Source: Camellia lanceoleosa
Lineage: Eukaryota > Streptophyta > Magnoliopsida > Ericales > Theaceae
Length of the DNA: 64,000 nucleotides
NCBI GenBank assembly: GCA_025200525.1
Contig: CM045758.1
Span: forward strand, 59,739,649 to 59,803,648
Direction: 5' to 3'
The position numbers and the translations under genes were made by a program. The first letter of the stretch is position 1; each line of letters opens with the position of its first letter. The notes beneath the pieces are model-generated. The model made no database searches. It saw nothing but the letters and a program-made list of their open reading frames with translations, and was not told where the DNA came from. This document shows, piece after piece, positions 21,368 to 32,519 of the stretch.

Positions 21368-24148
21368 GGTCAGAACAACCCTCACTTTGATTTAGTCTTG
21401 TTTGCATGTATTTATGTATGAACTTGCCTCGTCGGGTTGTAATCTTGTTATCTTGCTTTGCTTTACTTTGCTTTGCCTGTTAATTGTGACTTGCTTGAAC
21501 TCATACCTTGCTTGGTCTGTAGCCGAGGTCAGCTTAGCCTAGCTCGCCTTGAACCTTTGCACTTAGAACCGTTTTGGAACCTTAGCCGACCTCCATCTAC
21601 ACCCCGGCACGCTTGCCGAGATGTCACCCTTTGCCGAAGTGTTCAATGCTTGCCGAGATGTTTTGTGCTTAATGATCTTTGTCCTTGGGCAGGTATGGCC
21701 TAGGCCGAGATGTGGTACACCCAGGCCAAGGTGTGGCACAGCTTAGTCAAGTGCCGTCCTCCCTAGCCGATGTCCTTGCTAGCCGACGTGTTTTGCCACC
21801 GAGCTTGTTGTGTACGCTTTGTCAGAGACTTGTCTAATCCATCAGTCACCTTTTGAGGAGAACCAACCCGGTAGTGCCACGTGTCCGAGCTGTGGTTTAA
21901 GACAGCCGATAGACTTAGGAACAAATCATTTTTGTCTCAAAGTTTTGTTTTTAGAGAGAGAAGCTCTCAAGGGTGAAGGAAGAGTTTTAGAGAGAGATTG
22001 GTGACTTCGAGCTTGGTCTTGGTAGATCGAACCGTTGGATTTAAGTTTTGAGGTTTGATTCTTGCTCTACTCTGTTTGTTCTCATTAATTACCGAGCTGC
22101 ATTACATGATTGGGTTTGTTTTGTATGCCATGCATGGATTTGGAGTTGGTTTTGAAAGAGGAAGTTAGTATTCATGTGTTCTTGATAAAAGTTGTGCTTT
22201 GATCTAGAAGTTTATGGCTAGAACCATGTTGTTGTGTTTGTTCTTGCATGTTCTCCTTGGTTGGGTACCCAGGTCCACGATTTTTGAACTCTTAGCATGA
22301 AAACCTCGATTTCAGATAAATAAGATAAGATTTCAGCATGCATGATCTTGATGTTCTTGATGATCTTGTTCTTCTTGTTCTTTGAAAGGAAAACCAAGTT
22401 TCCTGACCTTGTTTTGATTGTGGCCGTCGGGTTCACACCTCGGCGAGGAGGTGTGGGACCTCGGCATGACCTGGACGGTGCCCAGTGTATTTTCCCAAAA
22501 TGGGAAATAACGTTTTGACCCTTAGCATGTTTTGCTTTGTTATTGATTTGGACTCGGTGAGAGTGCCGAGATCATTGTGCGCATGTGAAGCTTGTTTTGA
22601 GAATGTGATTTGTCATGTGATTTGTCAGGACTTTGATCTTTGCTTTGAGCCTACACCTAAAGACCGAGGTGAGTGGTTCTTTTAATAAAGCTATGTTAAA
22701 CCGCTTTGATAAATCTTGTCTTGCTTTGTTTTGATGAAAGTATTTGTTAAGCATGAATGATTAGCCTAACTCGATGTATCAAATGTGAGCTTTGTCTTGA
22801 TGATTATCTTGAGAAGTCCCTTGGCTAGAGGACTCTAAACTTTCGCAGCATTATGGATTAAAAGGATACGGTCCTTTCTTGAACACAAGTCCCTTGGCTG
22901 GAGGACTATAAACTTTCGCAGCACTAAGTGTAAAAGTCCCTTAGCTGGAGGACTCTAAACTTTCGCAGCATCATTTGTCAAAAAGGGCTACGGGCCTAAG
23001 TGACACCAGTCTCTTGCATAAAAAGGATACGGTCCTTTCTTGAAAAAGCCATTGTGTTAAAAAGGGCTACGGGCCTAAGTAACACAAGTCCCTTGGCTGG
23101 AGGACTATAAACTTTCGCAGCACTAAGTGTAAAAGTCCCTTAGCTGGAGGACTCTAAACTTTCGCAGCATCATTTGTCAAAAAGGGCTACGGGCCTAAGT
23201 GACACCAGTCTCTTGCATAAAAAGGATACGGTCCTTTCTTGAAAAAGCCATTGTGTTAAAAAGGGCTACGGGCCTAAGTAACACAAGTCCCTTGGCTGGA
23301 GGACTATAAACTTTCGCAGCACTAAGTGTAAAAGTCCCTTAGCTGGAGGACTCTAAACTTTCGCAGCATCATCTTGTCTAAAACGATTACGGATCGTATA
23401 AATCTGGGTTTTGCCACTAATGGGCTACTACACGTACTGGTTGTTTGGAAAGCTTTTGTCCTTGCTTGCCGATGTCATGTGCATCCCTTGAAACTTGTAT
23501 GGTTTGAAAGATGAATACGGTTCATCCTCTGTATTGGTAAAGGTTTATTGTGTTTTGCTTTGGAGGACCTCGGCTAATATTTGTATGGTTCTGAAATGCT
23601 TGTTTTGTACAGACTTCGGCTATATTCATGCAAAACCTTTATTACTAGTATCATTCACTGAGTTTCCATACTCACCCTCTATATATATATATGTAGGTGA
23701 TGAGCAGGACGGCGGCGACGCCTAGATGTGTTTTCCAGCTTGTTTTGGATATTTGGTTTTCATCGGCTTGTTTTGCATTCTTGTCGGCCATGCTGTTTCT
23801 ACCTCGGCACTATGTGTTTACGTCGGCATTTTGTAAATCTTGAAAATCATGCTTCTTGGCTTGTATTCTTTGTATTCTGTACATGTCGGCTTAGAAGCCT
23901 TTTGATCAAGATGAGAACTGTATTTTGTTATTCATGGACTGGTTGTAAGTTCATATTGTACATGTTTGCTCATTTGATTTACGCACAGCTCTTATGGACC
24001 ACCTGTATTTTGGTTTATTGCTTCCGCATTATGTAAGCCCCCTATATGTACTTGGCTGTGTGTGGATTTTGATAAGTTGGCCTTTGGTAATCACGGGTTA
24101 CTGGCCATCTCGGTACCATCCTACTAGGGGCGGGTTGGGGTCGTGACA
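21368..24148 (+). repeat. Gypsy-B 3' LTR (full-length form)
   Basis: It follows the pol stop and a short purine tract (AAGGGTAGG). The start resembles TGTCAGAACAACCCTCAC with the first T changed to G, so the exact first base is inferred. It ends GGGGTCGTGACA at 24148. Its last 1131 bp match the 5' LTR; the first ~1650 bp have no counterpart there. The region 21520-21800 is studded with GCCGAG/GCCGAT motifs often 16-21 bp apart. Confidence 0.85.
22887..23370. repeat. 199-bp tandem repeat in Gypsy-B 3' LTR, ~2.4 copies
   Basis: AAGTCCCTTGGCTGGAGGAC begins at 22887, 23086 and 23285, a period of exactly 199 bp. Within each unit, two ~75-bp half-units share GGAGGACT.TAAACTTTCGC, and two share AAAAGGGCTACGGGCCTAAG. 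A diverged partial copy starts near 22810. Confidence 0.93.
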
Positions 24149-24265
24149 CAGTTGGCACCCAATTATTTTATTTAATTTATCCGCTTGCGCTGCGACTACA
24201 AATTTTTTTTTTTTTTTATCTTGTTACGACGCCGAGCCCTTGGATACCGGGTTTGGGTCGTGACA
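24149..24265 (+). repeat. Gypsy-A 3' LTR, right part
   Basis: It starts with the second CAGTT (24149-24153) and continues the LTR to GGGTCGTGACA at 24265, followed by the AACAG target of Gypsy-A. Confidence 0.94.
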
Positions 24266-25150
24266 AACAGCATGAGTAATATCTGGTCGGGTAGATACCA
24301 TTGCATACATTAAACTCCCTACTGCAGAAGAGTAGGGAATTGCCTCCATCTCTTCTCTTTCTTTCATAGATGAGGGATAAAAACTCTTACTCAGCTTGAA
24401 ATGATTAGCCAATGGAGTACTGACTGACTTAGCATATTTCATTTGAACTTTTCAAGCACCCGTTCAACATACTTTTCCTGTGACAACCACAACTTCTTGG
24501 CTTTCCTGTCACGTATAATTTTTATACCCAAAATTTGTTGTGTAGGGCCTAGGTCCTTCATGTCAAAGGACTGTGATAACTTCTTCTCCAGTGATCTGAT
24601 TGTTGTGGCATCTTGTCCAAAAATCAGCATGTCATCAACATAGAGCAAAAATATGATAAAGTTTCCATTGGGAAATTTCATAACATATACACACTGATCT
24701 GCAGCAGTTCTCTTGTACTCATGATCCATCATGAATGAGTCAAACTTCTTGTACCATTGTCTCGGCGCTTGTTTGAGGTTGTAGAAACTCTTCTTCAATC
24801 TGCAGACTAAGTTTTCTTTCCCTTTTATTTCAAAGCATTTTGGTTGCTCCATGTAAATTTTTTCCTCCAAATTACCATGGAGAAATGTCGTCTTCACATT
24901 CATTTGTTCAAGTTCCAAATCCAAACTGGCCGCTAGTCCCAAAACTACTCGAATGGATGTTATTTTCACAACTGGCGAGAAGATTTCATCAAAATCAATA
25001 CCTTTCTTCTGCCCAAAACCTTTAACAACCAATCGAGCCTTATACTTGACTAGCTTTCCGCTGCCATCTTTCTTCAACTTGAACACCCATTTATTCTTCA
25101 GTGCTCTTTGACCTTGGGGAAGTTTTATCAAATCATAAGTTTAATTTTTC
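24266..25150 (-). pseudogene. Copia-2 reverse transcriptase (3'-truncated)
   Basis: The minus strand reads LKNKWVFKLKKDGSGKLVKY, VVKGFGQKKGIDFDEIFSPV, the MNVKTTFLHGNLEEKIYM segment with the first catalytic Asp region (Asn-Val-Lys instead of the usual Asp-Val-Lys), FYNLKQAPRQWYKKF and the catalytic YVDD at 24631-24642. After LEKFK a TGA interrupts, then MKYAKSVSTPLANHFKLS leads to SLMYAMVSTRPDITHAV, where Gypsy-A cuts in. The changed MN for MD in the first motif would remove a conserved Asp. The domain is otherwise well preserved. Confidence 0.92.
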
Positions 25151-26353
25151 TGCAAGGATTGCATCTCTTCTTGCTTAGCTTGCTGCCAGTTACTCTTCTC
25201 CTTATGATTCTGAGCTTCTTGAAAACTTTCTGGCTCTTCCTCATCAGTAAACAAAATATACTCAGAAACAGGGTATTTTGACGACGGCTTAAGCACTTTT
25301 GTTGATCTTTGTAATTGTGGACTAACAGTTCTGGCAGAGGAGGTTGTGGCTTCCCCTACTCAACATTCTCTTCTTCTTTTGGAAATCCATCTTGCAACTC
25401 TACATCATTGGCTACATGCTGCGGTAGCTCTTCTTCATTAGTGGCATGTTGTGATGGTAGAAGATTTAGAACAATTTCTGAAACTTCATCAACTTTAAGT
25501 TTGGTTGGTTGCCTAAATTTTTCTAAGGTCTGGTCTTCTTGAAACACCACATCTCGACTTTGAATGACCTTCTTGTTTTTCAGATCCCATAATCTGTATC
25601 AAAATTCTTCATCTCCATAGCCAATAAAAATGCACAGAGTTGCTTTATTATCTAGTTTATACCTGTGCTCCTTAGATACATGTGCAAATGCTTTGCCATT
25701 TTGAGCATACATCTGACCTTCTCCACAAAGATCTAGTTTATTCTCTTGGCTACACCATTGTGTTGTGCGGTTCCAAGAATAGTCTTCACATACCAGATGC
25801 CGCAAGTAGCACAATAGGCTTCAAACACCTCTTACGTGTACTCGCCTCTATTGTCTGTTCGGAGACACTTCAACTTTTTTCCGGTCTCCCTTTCTACCAT
25901 AACATGGAATGTCTGAAAATGGTAGAACACCTCAGCTTTGGTCTTTAGGACATAAATCCATACCTTTCATGATGTGTCATCAATAAACATCAGGAAGTAT
26001 TTTCTGCTACCCAAAGATTCCACTTCTATGAGACCGCATACATCAGAGTATACTCTGCTCAACAACTCTGATTGTCTTTTAGATGATGAGTGGAAGGCAA
26101 CTCTATGATGCTTCCCAAATAAGCAGTTGTTACAAGGGTTCAATTTCGCATCTTTGGCAAAGGGAATAAAAGATTTCTTTGCCAGAATCTGCAACCCTTT
26201 CTCACTCATGTGACCTAGCCTTTTTCGCCACAAATTTGGTGATGCCTCATCTTCTGTTGCATTGAGGCTATCTGAAATCACGTTCACATGAGTCTTGTAC
26301 AACGTACCATCTACTTGTCCTCTGGCTATAGAGATTCCTTTTTCAATTTCCAC
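25151..26353 (-). pseudogene. Copia-2 integrase (degenerate)
   Basis: The right-hand part is clear: LWRKRLGHMSEKGLQILAKK, NPCNNCLFGKHHRVAF (zinc domain HHCC) and SDVCGLIEVESLGSRKYFLM with the first catalytic Asp. Past 25967 the core is broken by stops and shifts. Pieces such as ELFYHFQTFHVMVERETGKK and TLCIFIGYGDEEF (25599-25640) show that the C-terminal half is present in several frames. The linker to reverse transcriptase is acidic with long diverged runs. It is not functional. Confidence 0.85.
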
Positions 26354-27528
26354 AGGCCTTTGCCGAAGTAGTTCTCATAGCCTTGTCGATCTAAGGCTAT
26401 CCCCAAAATAAGATTCAGGCGTAAATTGGGAACATGCCTGACATCTTTCAACATCATCGTGCACCCAACTTTGTTTTAGATGCGAACATCACCGATTCCC
26501 CCAATCTTCGAAAAACTAGAGTTACCCATCTTCACCGTACCAAAATCTCCAGCTTGGTATGTAATGAAGAACTTTTTCAGGGGTGTAATGTAGTAGGAAG
26601 CTGTTGTATCTACCACTCACTTGGTGCCGTTGTCTGACATATGGAGGCATTCTTCTTCTTCAACAGAGAATAATGCAATATCCTTTGAGACAGTAACTGC
26701 AGTGGTCCCATGTTCGGCCTTTGGTTGTCTATTGCCTTGTTTTTGTTCTCCCTTCAAGGCATAGCAATATTTCTTTATGTGACCCTCCTAGCCACAATGG
26801 TAACACTTGAACCTTGGCCTGCTCGTACCTTCTTTAGAATTTCCTCTGTCTTGAGATCTTTCTCTGCTGCATCCTCTACTTTTGCTTCTTCCCCTGCCTC
26901 TACCTCTACCTTTATTTTTTGTGATGAGGGCATGAGATTGATCTCCACCCATGTCTTTCTTTCTTGCCTCTTCACCAAATAAAACATCCGTGACCATGTT
27001 CGTAGTCAGTCTTCCTTCTGGTGCAGAGTTGCTAAGGGACACCACCGACGTCTCCTAACTATTTGGCAAGGAGCTGAGCAACAATAGGGTTTGTATCTCA
27101 TCATCCAACTCTATTTTGACAATTGCTAGCTGGTTCACCAGATTTTGGAACTCATTGGCATGTTCTGCAATAGAGACACCATCTTTCAACTTCAAATCTA
27201 CGAGCCTTCTCATTAAGAGGGCTTTATTCCAAGCTGTCTTCGACTGGTACATGCCTTCTAATTTTGTCCAAAGAGCATAGACATCAGTTTCTTGAGCAAC
27301 ATGATAGAAAACACTATGATCGATCCATTGTCTAATCTGACCAATGGTCTTTCGGTTCTTCCACTTCTAGTCTTCATCCTTTTTTGTAGCTAGTTTAACT
27401 CCATTAAGCTCAATGGGGTTAAACAAATCTCAACAGTACAAGACATCCTCTATTCTGGGCTTCCAAATTGCATAGTTGGAAGCATTCAGCTTGATTATGG
27501 ATTCCGAAGTCGATATTGATTCCTCCAT
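26354..27528 (-). pseudogene. Copia-2 gag and protease (degenerate)
   Basis: Gag starts at the ATG 27526-27528 (MEESISTSESIIKLNASNYA), typical of TNT1-like gag. It shows YAIWKPRIEDVLY, LWTKLEGMYQSKTAWNKALL and LKLKDGVSIAEHANEFQNLV. A basic stretch (GRGRGRGRSKSRGCSRER) precedes the zinc knuckle CYHCG-stop-EGHIKKYC (26764-26805). The protease follows, with VVDTTASYYITP near 26600-26637 (Thr-Thr-Ala replacing the usual Thr-Ala/Gly-Ala) and VKMGNSSFSKIGGIGDV. Several TGG or CGA codons have become stops. The order and content fit one decayed frame. Confidence 0.88.
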
Positions 27529-28265
27529 CAATAATTGTCTCTACAAAAATTTATCTCTGTTTGAAAAATCAAACTTCACTGTTGAGTCCAGACTGGTCAA
27601 ATTACCTGGAAAAGCACTTCGGATTGCCAAAATAAAAAATGCAAATTTTTGAAATTTGATTTGTAAAATCTGACTGTATGGATGTGTTGGAAGATTTCAA
27701 ATAGTTGGAAAGTACTATTGGATCGTCAAAAACAAACTTCAAATGGCTCAAATATAGCCAAAAATAGTTTAACGGCTCAGATCGTCGGAATCTAGAGCAT
27801 CTACGAAGCACAAGATAATTACTCCAGATTAGCTGACGTCATCGGCTTAGGCGGCTCGGTTTCGGCTCGGCTCGACTCTAGTGGATTTTGAAGAAGAAAA
27901 AAAAAATCGTTGCCAAGGAGTTTTTGAACCCTTGACTTCCCACGCCAATACCTGAGCTTTACCCACTCTGCCAACACAAGACTTGTGTTCTATATCTTCA
28001 CAAATAAATATTTATTACATAAACAACAAAAGGGTCATCTTCAACTTTAGCTTCTTCATTGGACTGAACTTTTTGGTGATCCTTCGACGAGTCTTCGGCG
28101 ACATGCGTGAGAGCACGTGGATAATCTTCTTGGATTGATTTTTCTAGGCCTGGAATGCTCTCATCGAGACGGTCCTTCTGGTGTACTCAAAGCGTGATTT
28201 CTAGTAACTCGAAAATTTCAGTGTTAAAGAAAAACACTCTGTTTTTCTAAAACTTGCTCATCTTA
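27529..28265 (-). other. Copia-2 leader
   Basis: Untranslated stretch between the primer site and gag. No coding sequence is seen. It contains a tRNA-like segment (27910-27985) described separately. Confidence 0.65.
27910..27985 (-). other. tRNA-like segment with A and B boxes
   Basis: On the minus strand, TGGCAGAGTGGG (27962-27973) fits the RNA polymerase III A box TRGCNNAGYNGG. GGTTCAAAAAC (27920-27930), about 43 bp further on, resembles a B box with substitutions in its second half. The spacing suits a tRNA gene or tRNA-derived SINE head. I could not fold a convincing acceptor stem, so a functional tRNA is unlikely. Confidence 0.35.
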
Positions 28266-28277
28266 GCTCTGATACCA
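28266..28277 (-). promoter_or_regulatory. Copia-2 primer binding site
   Basis: GCTCTGATACCA on plus is TGGTATCAGAGC on minus, a perfect initiator-methionine tRNA site two bases from the LTR end. Confidence 0.93.
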
Positions 28278-28279
28278 CT

Positions 28280-28630
28280 TGTTAGGATTAAAACACACCC
28301 AAAAAATGATTAACAAGCAATCACACACGCAAATGAGACACAAATATTTACGTTATTTGGCCCAATGCCTACGTCCACGGGAGAAAGAGATAAATCAAAA
28401 ACAAATACAAAATAGAAGAGGAGAAGTGTCACTCTCTCAACTTAACTCACAAATCATACACTTCTCACAACTTTCCCTTGTCTTCACTCTTGATCTCTCG
28501 CCTTACAATCTCAGCTCACTGCTCTTCCATTTATACACAAACGGGAGAGCTACTTGCCAACAACTAACTACCAAAATAAATGAAGAGCCATCAATACAAC
28601 CACCCAACACGGGGATAGCTCGGCTGAATG
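28280..28630 (-). repeat. Copia-2 5' LTR, inner part
   Basis: It begins TGTTAGGATT on plus (minus strand ends ATCCTAACA), adjacent to the primer site, and runs to the insertion point of solo LTR C. The last five bases, GAATG (28626-28630), are the duplicated target. No second LTR copy is available for comparison. Confidence 0.8.
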
Positions 28631-30134
28631 TGTGACACTCGAATTTTCTTAAATTTAAAATTTCAATAAATAAAGACTCAAAAATAAATAAACAACAATA
28701 ATAAATAAATAAATGCATAATTTAGGAAATTGGGAATTTATCGATTAAATTGTTAAGGAAATAAATTGTAAGACACCACACGTTGAATAATTTAGAAAGT
28801 GGTAAGTGATGTTTTATAGTTTGGTAGTGAGGTTTTTAGACGTGAACCTAACTTATAATTATACATAATTTTAGGGATCATTATGAATTACCAAAGGTGT
28901 GATAACCCTTAAGAATTTTATAAAGCCAAATAAATTTAGGTGACTTATAATATAGGGCAGATGGCTTCACCCCTCAAATACCAACAAAACGTGGCAGGAG
29001 TAGAAGCAACGTGGCTGCCTTGGCCCTTAGTGAATTTGCAGAGATGAAACAAAAAGACAAGGGCTGAAACAAGTGTCAGTAAAGAGTTATACTTTGTGGA
29101 GTGAAGAATAGGTGGCAAAGAGAGGAATTATCCACATGTGTGTTGGCTTCACTTGAGCCTCACTTTAAGTCATGTATAAATGGGACGTTAGTGCTGAAGC
29201 AAGAACACAAAAATAATAAGCATTCAAGAAAGGAGTCTTAGAAATGGGAGCAAGCTCAGAATAATTTAGGAGTAATTTCTAGCTGAGTCTTATTATACAT
29301 TGAGTTACTATAATATATTTTCTATATGTCTTAAGTTACCATAATATATTTTACGAATATTTTGAGTTACTACAATTTATTTGATATAAATTATGTTTTA
29401 TGGTTATGTTAATGTTTCAATTACGTAAATTATTTTCTGAACTCTATTCACTTAAATTAAAAGCCATGGATATGTTTATTTAAATTTTAGAGATTATTTG
29501 GCAATGAACTTGTAAACAATTATTTTCTGTAAGTACCACCACGGGAGTCTCATGCCTTGGGGGACTTAAATAACCGTTGGCCCCTGTTTGACCACTTTGT
29601 GGTCCCCTGTTTGTCATGGATCCATTGACCCCTGTTTTGATTGTCACTTTAGTGACCCTGATTCGCTCGCTCGTGCTCGTGGTTATAGTTAATTATTTCA
29701 GTTTCTGCCACTTAATTAATTTGTGTATTCAACTCAAATTATATTAATGTTTTAATTTAAATAATTATCCATGACTATTTTGTACCCCTATACTCACAGT
29801 ATAATATTTCTCACTCTGCTATGTGCTTATAGCTGTTACCCCTTTCAGGTGACGAGGTTTAGCGGGATCAAGATGGAAAATGAATCGCTGTGTTGTTTTG
29901 TTTTTTTTTAATTTCTTTTTAAGATTTCTATCTTCTTATTATCAGACTCTTGTAATATAATGAAGCTCAAATGACTATATTTGTTTCCTTTTAAATAAGT
30001 TTTTGGTACCCAATTATTTTATTTTAATTTATTTAATTTATCCACTTACGCTGTGACTACAGAATTATCTGAATTATTTTATTTTTATCTTATTACGACG
30101 CCGAGCCTTTGGGTACCGGGTTTGGGTCGTGACA
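28631..30134 (+). repeat. Solo LTR C, Gypsy-A family
   Basis: It starts TGTGACACTC and ends GGGTCGTGACA, and aligns over its whole length with the Gypsy-A LTRs but is clearly more diverged. The target duplication GAATG is exact (28626-28630 and 30135-30139). No internal sequence lies between the ends, so this is a solo LTR left by recombination between two LTRs. Confidence 0.94.
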
Positions 30135-30139
30135 GAATG

Positions 30140-30214
30140 TCTCCAAAATTTCTAGCCCAAACCTACAGCCTCCATTCTTAACTTCCAAGTTCACATGGTG
30201 TGGAATGCTCAACA
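30140..30214 (-). repeat. Copia-2 5' LTR, outer part
   Basis: After the second GAATG the sequence continues to ATGCTCAACA; on the minus strand this is TGTTGAGCATTCCACACC, a common type of Copia LTR start. Together with 28280-28630 the LTR would be about 426 bp. The outer end is placed at 30214 on the TGTTGA motif alone. Confidence 0.65.
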
Positions 30215-30404
30215 CTTCCTTATGATTTTAATAATTATATTAATTTTTTTTATTTTTAAAATTATTATTAATATTTCCTCAATCTATTAAGTTCATACAA
30301 ACGGCGTTAGTTGGGTATGAAAATTATCATATTATCCTTCGATTTGCTTGTGAAAAGACGAATAACCGTAAATCAAGAAGTCTCATTCATTATCAACATA
30401 GATA
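30215..30404. other. AT-rich spacer
   Basis: Nothing recognisable in either strand. Confidence 0.5.
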
Positions 30405-31225
30405 AATTACACCAACCTCCCCTAAGATTTTGCATATATATTATTATGAGTAAATTATAAATACACCCCTTGAAGTTTGCTAAAAGTACAGATTGCCCCT
30501 GGGATTTGAAAAATTATAAATGCCCCATTGTTAAATTTTTTTAACAGAATTAACTAAAAAAATGAAATTCTTAATTGCTCTCCCATACAATAATAAAATT
30601 ACCTAAATTATTAATTGAAACATATTTCTAACATCATTAAAAACTATTAATTGACTTATTGATTTATTAATAAAATTGGTGATTTGTTATGAAATTAGAA
30701 ACCTTAAGGGATGAAATGTAATTTCTAAAATTACAGGAGGTGATTCGTATTTTAATCAAACCTATAATTTACCCTACTATTAAATATCCATACATATTTT
30801 AGCATTATTTTTATAAATTCTTAAATTTCATGCAATCTTAAATAAAATCATTAAATTATTAAGATATTATTAAAACATTTAATTAAAAAAATTTAATTTT
30901 TATTGATAAAATAGTTAAAAATAAACAATCTCTCTAAAATTAATCTTAGATAACATCCTAATAATTTACTATAAGACTTGTTTGACACTGCGTAAACAAT
31001 GTAAAATTTATCACTTTAAGTAACATATTTATTATTTGAATATTTTTTTGAAATTTAAAATAAATGGATTAATTTTTGTCCCAACAATTTGCATCACATA
31101 TTTATTCATATGTAAAACAATTATTGTTTTATCTTTTCTCAATGATATATTATTGTCAAATTTTAATTTTTATCTTTGAGTCATCAAACTTCTAATCGAT
31201 GCATATTTTTTTTTTTTAAAAAAAG
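30405..31225 (+). repeat. Left arm of a long imperfect inverted repeat
   Basis: Segments such as TTTTGCATATATATTATTA, CATACATATTTTAGCATTAT and CTTCTAATCGATGCATATTT recur in reverse complement and in the same order at 33460-34325. By eye identity is around 80-85%. The arm is interrupted by a MITE-like insertion (about 30446-30770). Confidence 0.85.
30446..30770. mobile_element. MITE-like insertion in the left arm
   Basis: The right arm lacks this block. Its ends read GAGTAAATTATA and TATAATTTACCC, short inverted terminal repeats, and it lies between copies of TATTA. It encodes nothing. Family uncertain. Confidence 0.55.
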
Positions 31226-31850
31226 CAAGTTAATATTTCTTACATGATTAAAAAAAATTAAAAAAATAAATATAGAAGTAAAAAAAAACCTTATCTCTCT
31301 TGAAATTTCTGACAATTAAACCAAACTCATTCATTATCAACATTAATCTTAACCTTAAATGTACAAAATTTAATTTAAATAAATATATATATATATATGA
31401 AATTATTATTCATTTTTCATAACTTTTCAAAATATAAATGTAACTTCTTGAACCTTTATATATATATAATAAATAAATAAAAAAATTCAACCATTAATGA
31501 AGGTTAAAATTTAATTTTTAGATTTAATTTAATAAAAATAGTTTAAATGAGATAAATAAAGATGGAGAAATTTATTTTAAGTATCATACATAACAAATTA
31601 CTTGAGCATTTTATTATTCTCAAATAATTTATCTATTCACGTAAAGATTAATTTTATTTTTAAGTATAAGAAATGACAAATTGTTTGAATTGTTTATCAT
31701 TCTCAAATGATTTCTTAATCCTACATTCTCTATCAACTAATTTTAATTTCTTGTGAGATGATTAGATTTTTTTTTTTTTTTTTTAGTTCTATATTTATTT
31801 TTTAAATTGTTTTAATCATGTAAGAAATATTAACCTGTGTTTTTTGAGGG
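31225..31850. repeat. Local inverted repeat in AT-rich DNA
   Basis: GTTAATATTTCTTACATGAT (about 31232) and the following ~40 bp recur in reverse complement at about 31770-31845. Between them the DNA is AT-rich with (TA)n runs near 31383 and 31457 and a loose direct repeat (31585-31630, 31670-31715). No gene. Confidence 0.65.
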
Positions 31851-32154
31851 ATTTTTTTTAAGGTCCCTAATATTACAATTTTAGGAGATCAAGGACACCC
31901 CAAACTTTCATACTATCTCAGGTCCATCAAAAACATGAGCCTCTTCCCTCCAAAATTATTAGACCAAAATATCCTTACGTTTTACATTCAATCTAATGCC
32001 TTTCACTTTTTAAAAAAATTTTAAACTTAAAAATTCAATAACTTTTGATTTAGATATCCATTTTTAACAACAATTATATTTATGAAATGCTCTCTTTGAG
32101 AACTAGCAAACAAGATTCATAATGAATATGAAATTCAGAAGAAAAAAAATTGAC

Positions 32155-32515
32155 AAAATTTCAACATGAAAGTAAATTTCTCTAAATACATTTGCAGATA
32201 AATTTCAGAGAAAATCAAATGTGTTAGAGAAAATCAGCGTAAAAGTAAATTTCTCTAACTACATTTGCAGAGAAATTCTAAAGAAAAATCAAATGGGTTA
32301 GAAAAAATCAACATGCAAGTAAATTCCTCTGACTACATTTGTAGAGAAATTTCAGGAAAAAAAAAAATCAAATGAGTTAGAGAAAATCAACATGCAAATC
32401 AATTCTCGGCTACATTTGTAGAGAAATTTCAGCGAAAAATCAAATGTGTTAGAAAAAAAAATCAATGTGCAAGTAAATTTCTCTGACTACATTTGTAGAG
32501 AAAATTCAAAGAAAA
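32155..32515. repeat. Tandem array, ~70-80-bp unit, 5 copies
   Basis: Each unit contains AAGTAAATTTCTCT, TACATTTG.AGAGAAATTTC and AAATCAAATG.GTTAGA. Unit lengths vary through homopolymer changes. Confidence 0.85.
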
Positions 32516-32519
32516 TCTA

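Larger units (their letters stand above)
15475..24148 (+). mobile_element. Gypsy-B, Ty3/Gypsy chromovirus-like element with aberrant 5' LTR
   Basis: It is inserted in the 3' LTR of Gypsy-A with the exact target duplication CAGTT (15470-15474, 24149-24153). The order is LTR, primer site, gag, protease, reverse transcriptase, RNase H, integrase with a chromodomain-like tail, LTR. Pol is nearly complete with a few frameshifts. The two LTRs differ in structure: the 3' copy is ~2.78 kb, the 5' copy is 1260 bp and begins with an inverted copy of the LTR end. Confidence 0.93.
7333..24265 (+). mobile_element. Gypsy-A, chromovirus-like Ty3/Gypsy element with nested insertion
   Basis: LTRs begin TGTGACACC and end GGGTCGTGACA. 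The target duplication AACAG is exact (7328-7332 and 24266-24270). Without Gypsy-B and its duplicated target the element is about 8.25 kb. The order is LTR, primer site, an extra unassigned reading frame, gag, protease, reverse transcriptase, RNase H, truncated integrase with a chromodomain-like tail, purine tract, LTR. Pol resembles the Tekay/Del group by domain order and C-terminal tail, but this was judged by eye. Many stops and an integrase deletion make it non-autonomous. Confidence 0.93.
24266..30214 (-). mobile_element. Copia-2, truncated Ty1/Copia (TNT1/Tork-like)
   Basis: A minus-strand Copia element. Its 5' LTR is at the right (28280-30214, split by a solo LTR), then primer site, leader, gag, protease, integrase and reverse transcriptase. 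The element is cut at 24266 by Gypsy-A and continues for only about a dozen bases at 7332 before it joins the NDPK intron. RNase H and the 3' LTR are missing. Protein features (VVDTTASYY protease entry, CNNCLFGKHHRV in integrase) resemble the TNT1 group. The 30214 end is followed by CTTCC, with no partner visible. Confidence 0.88.
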
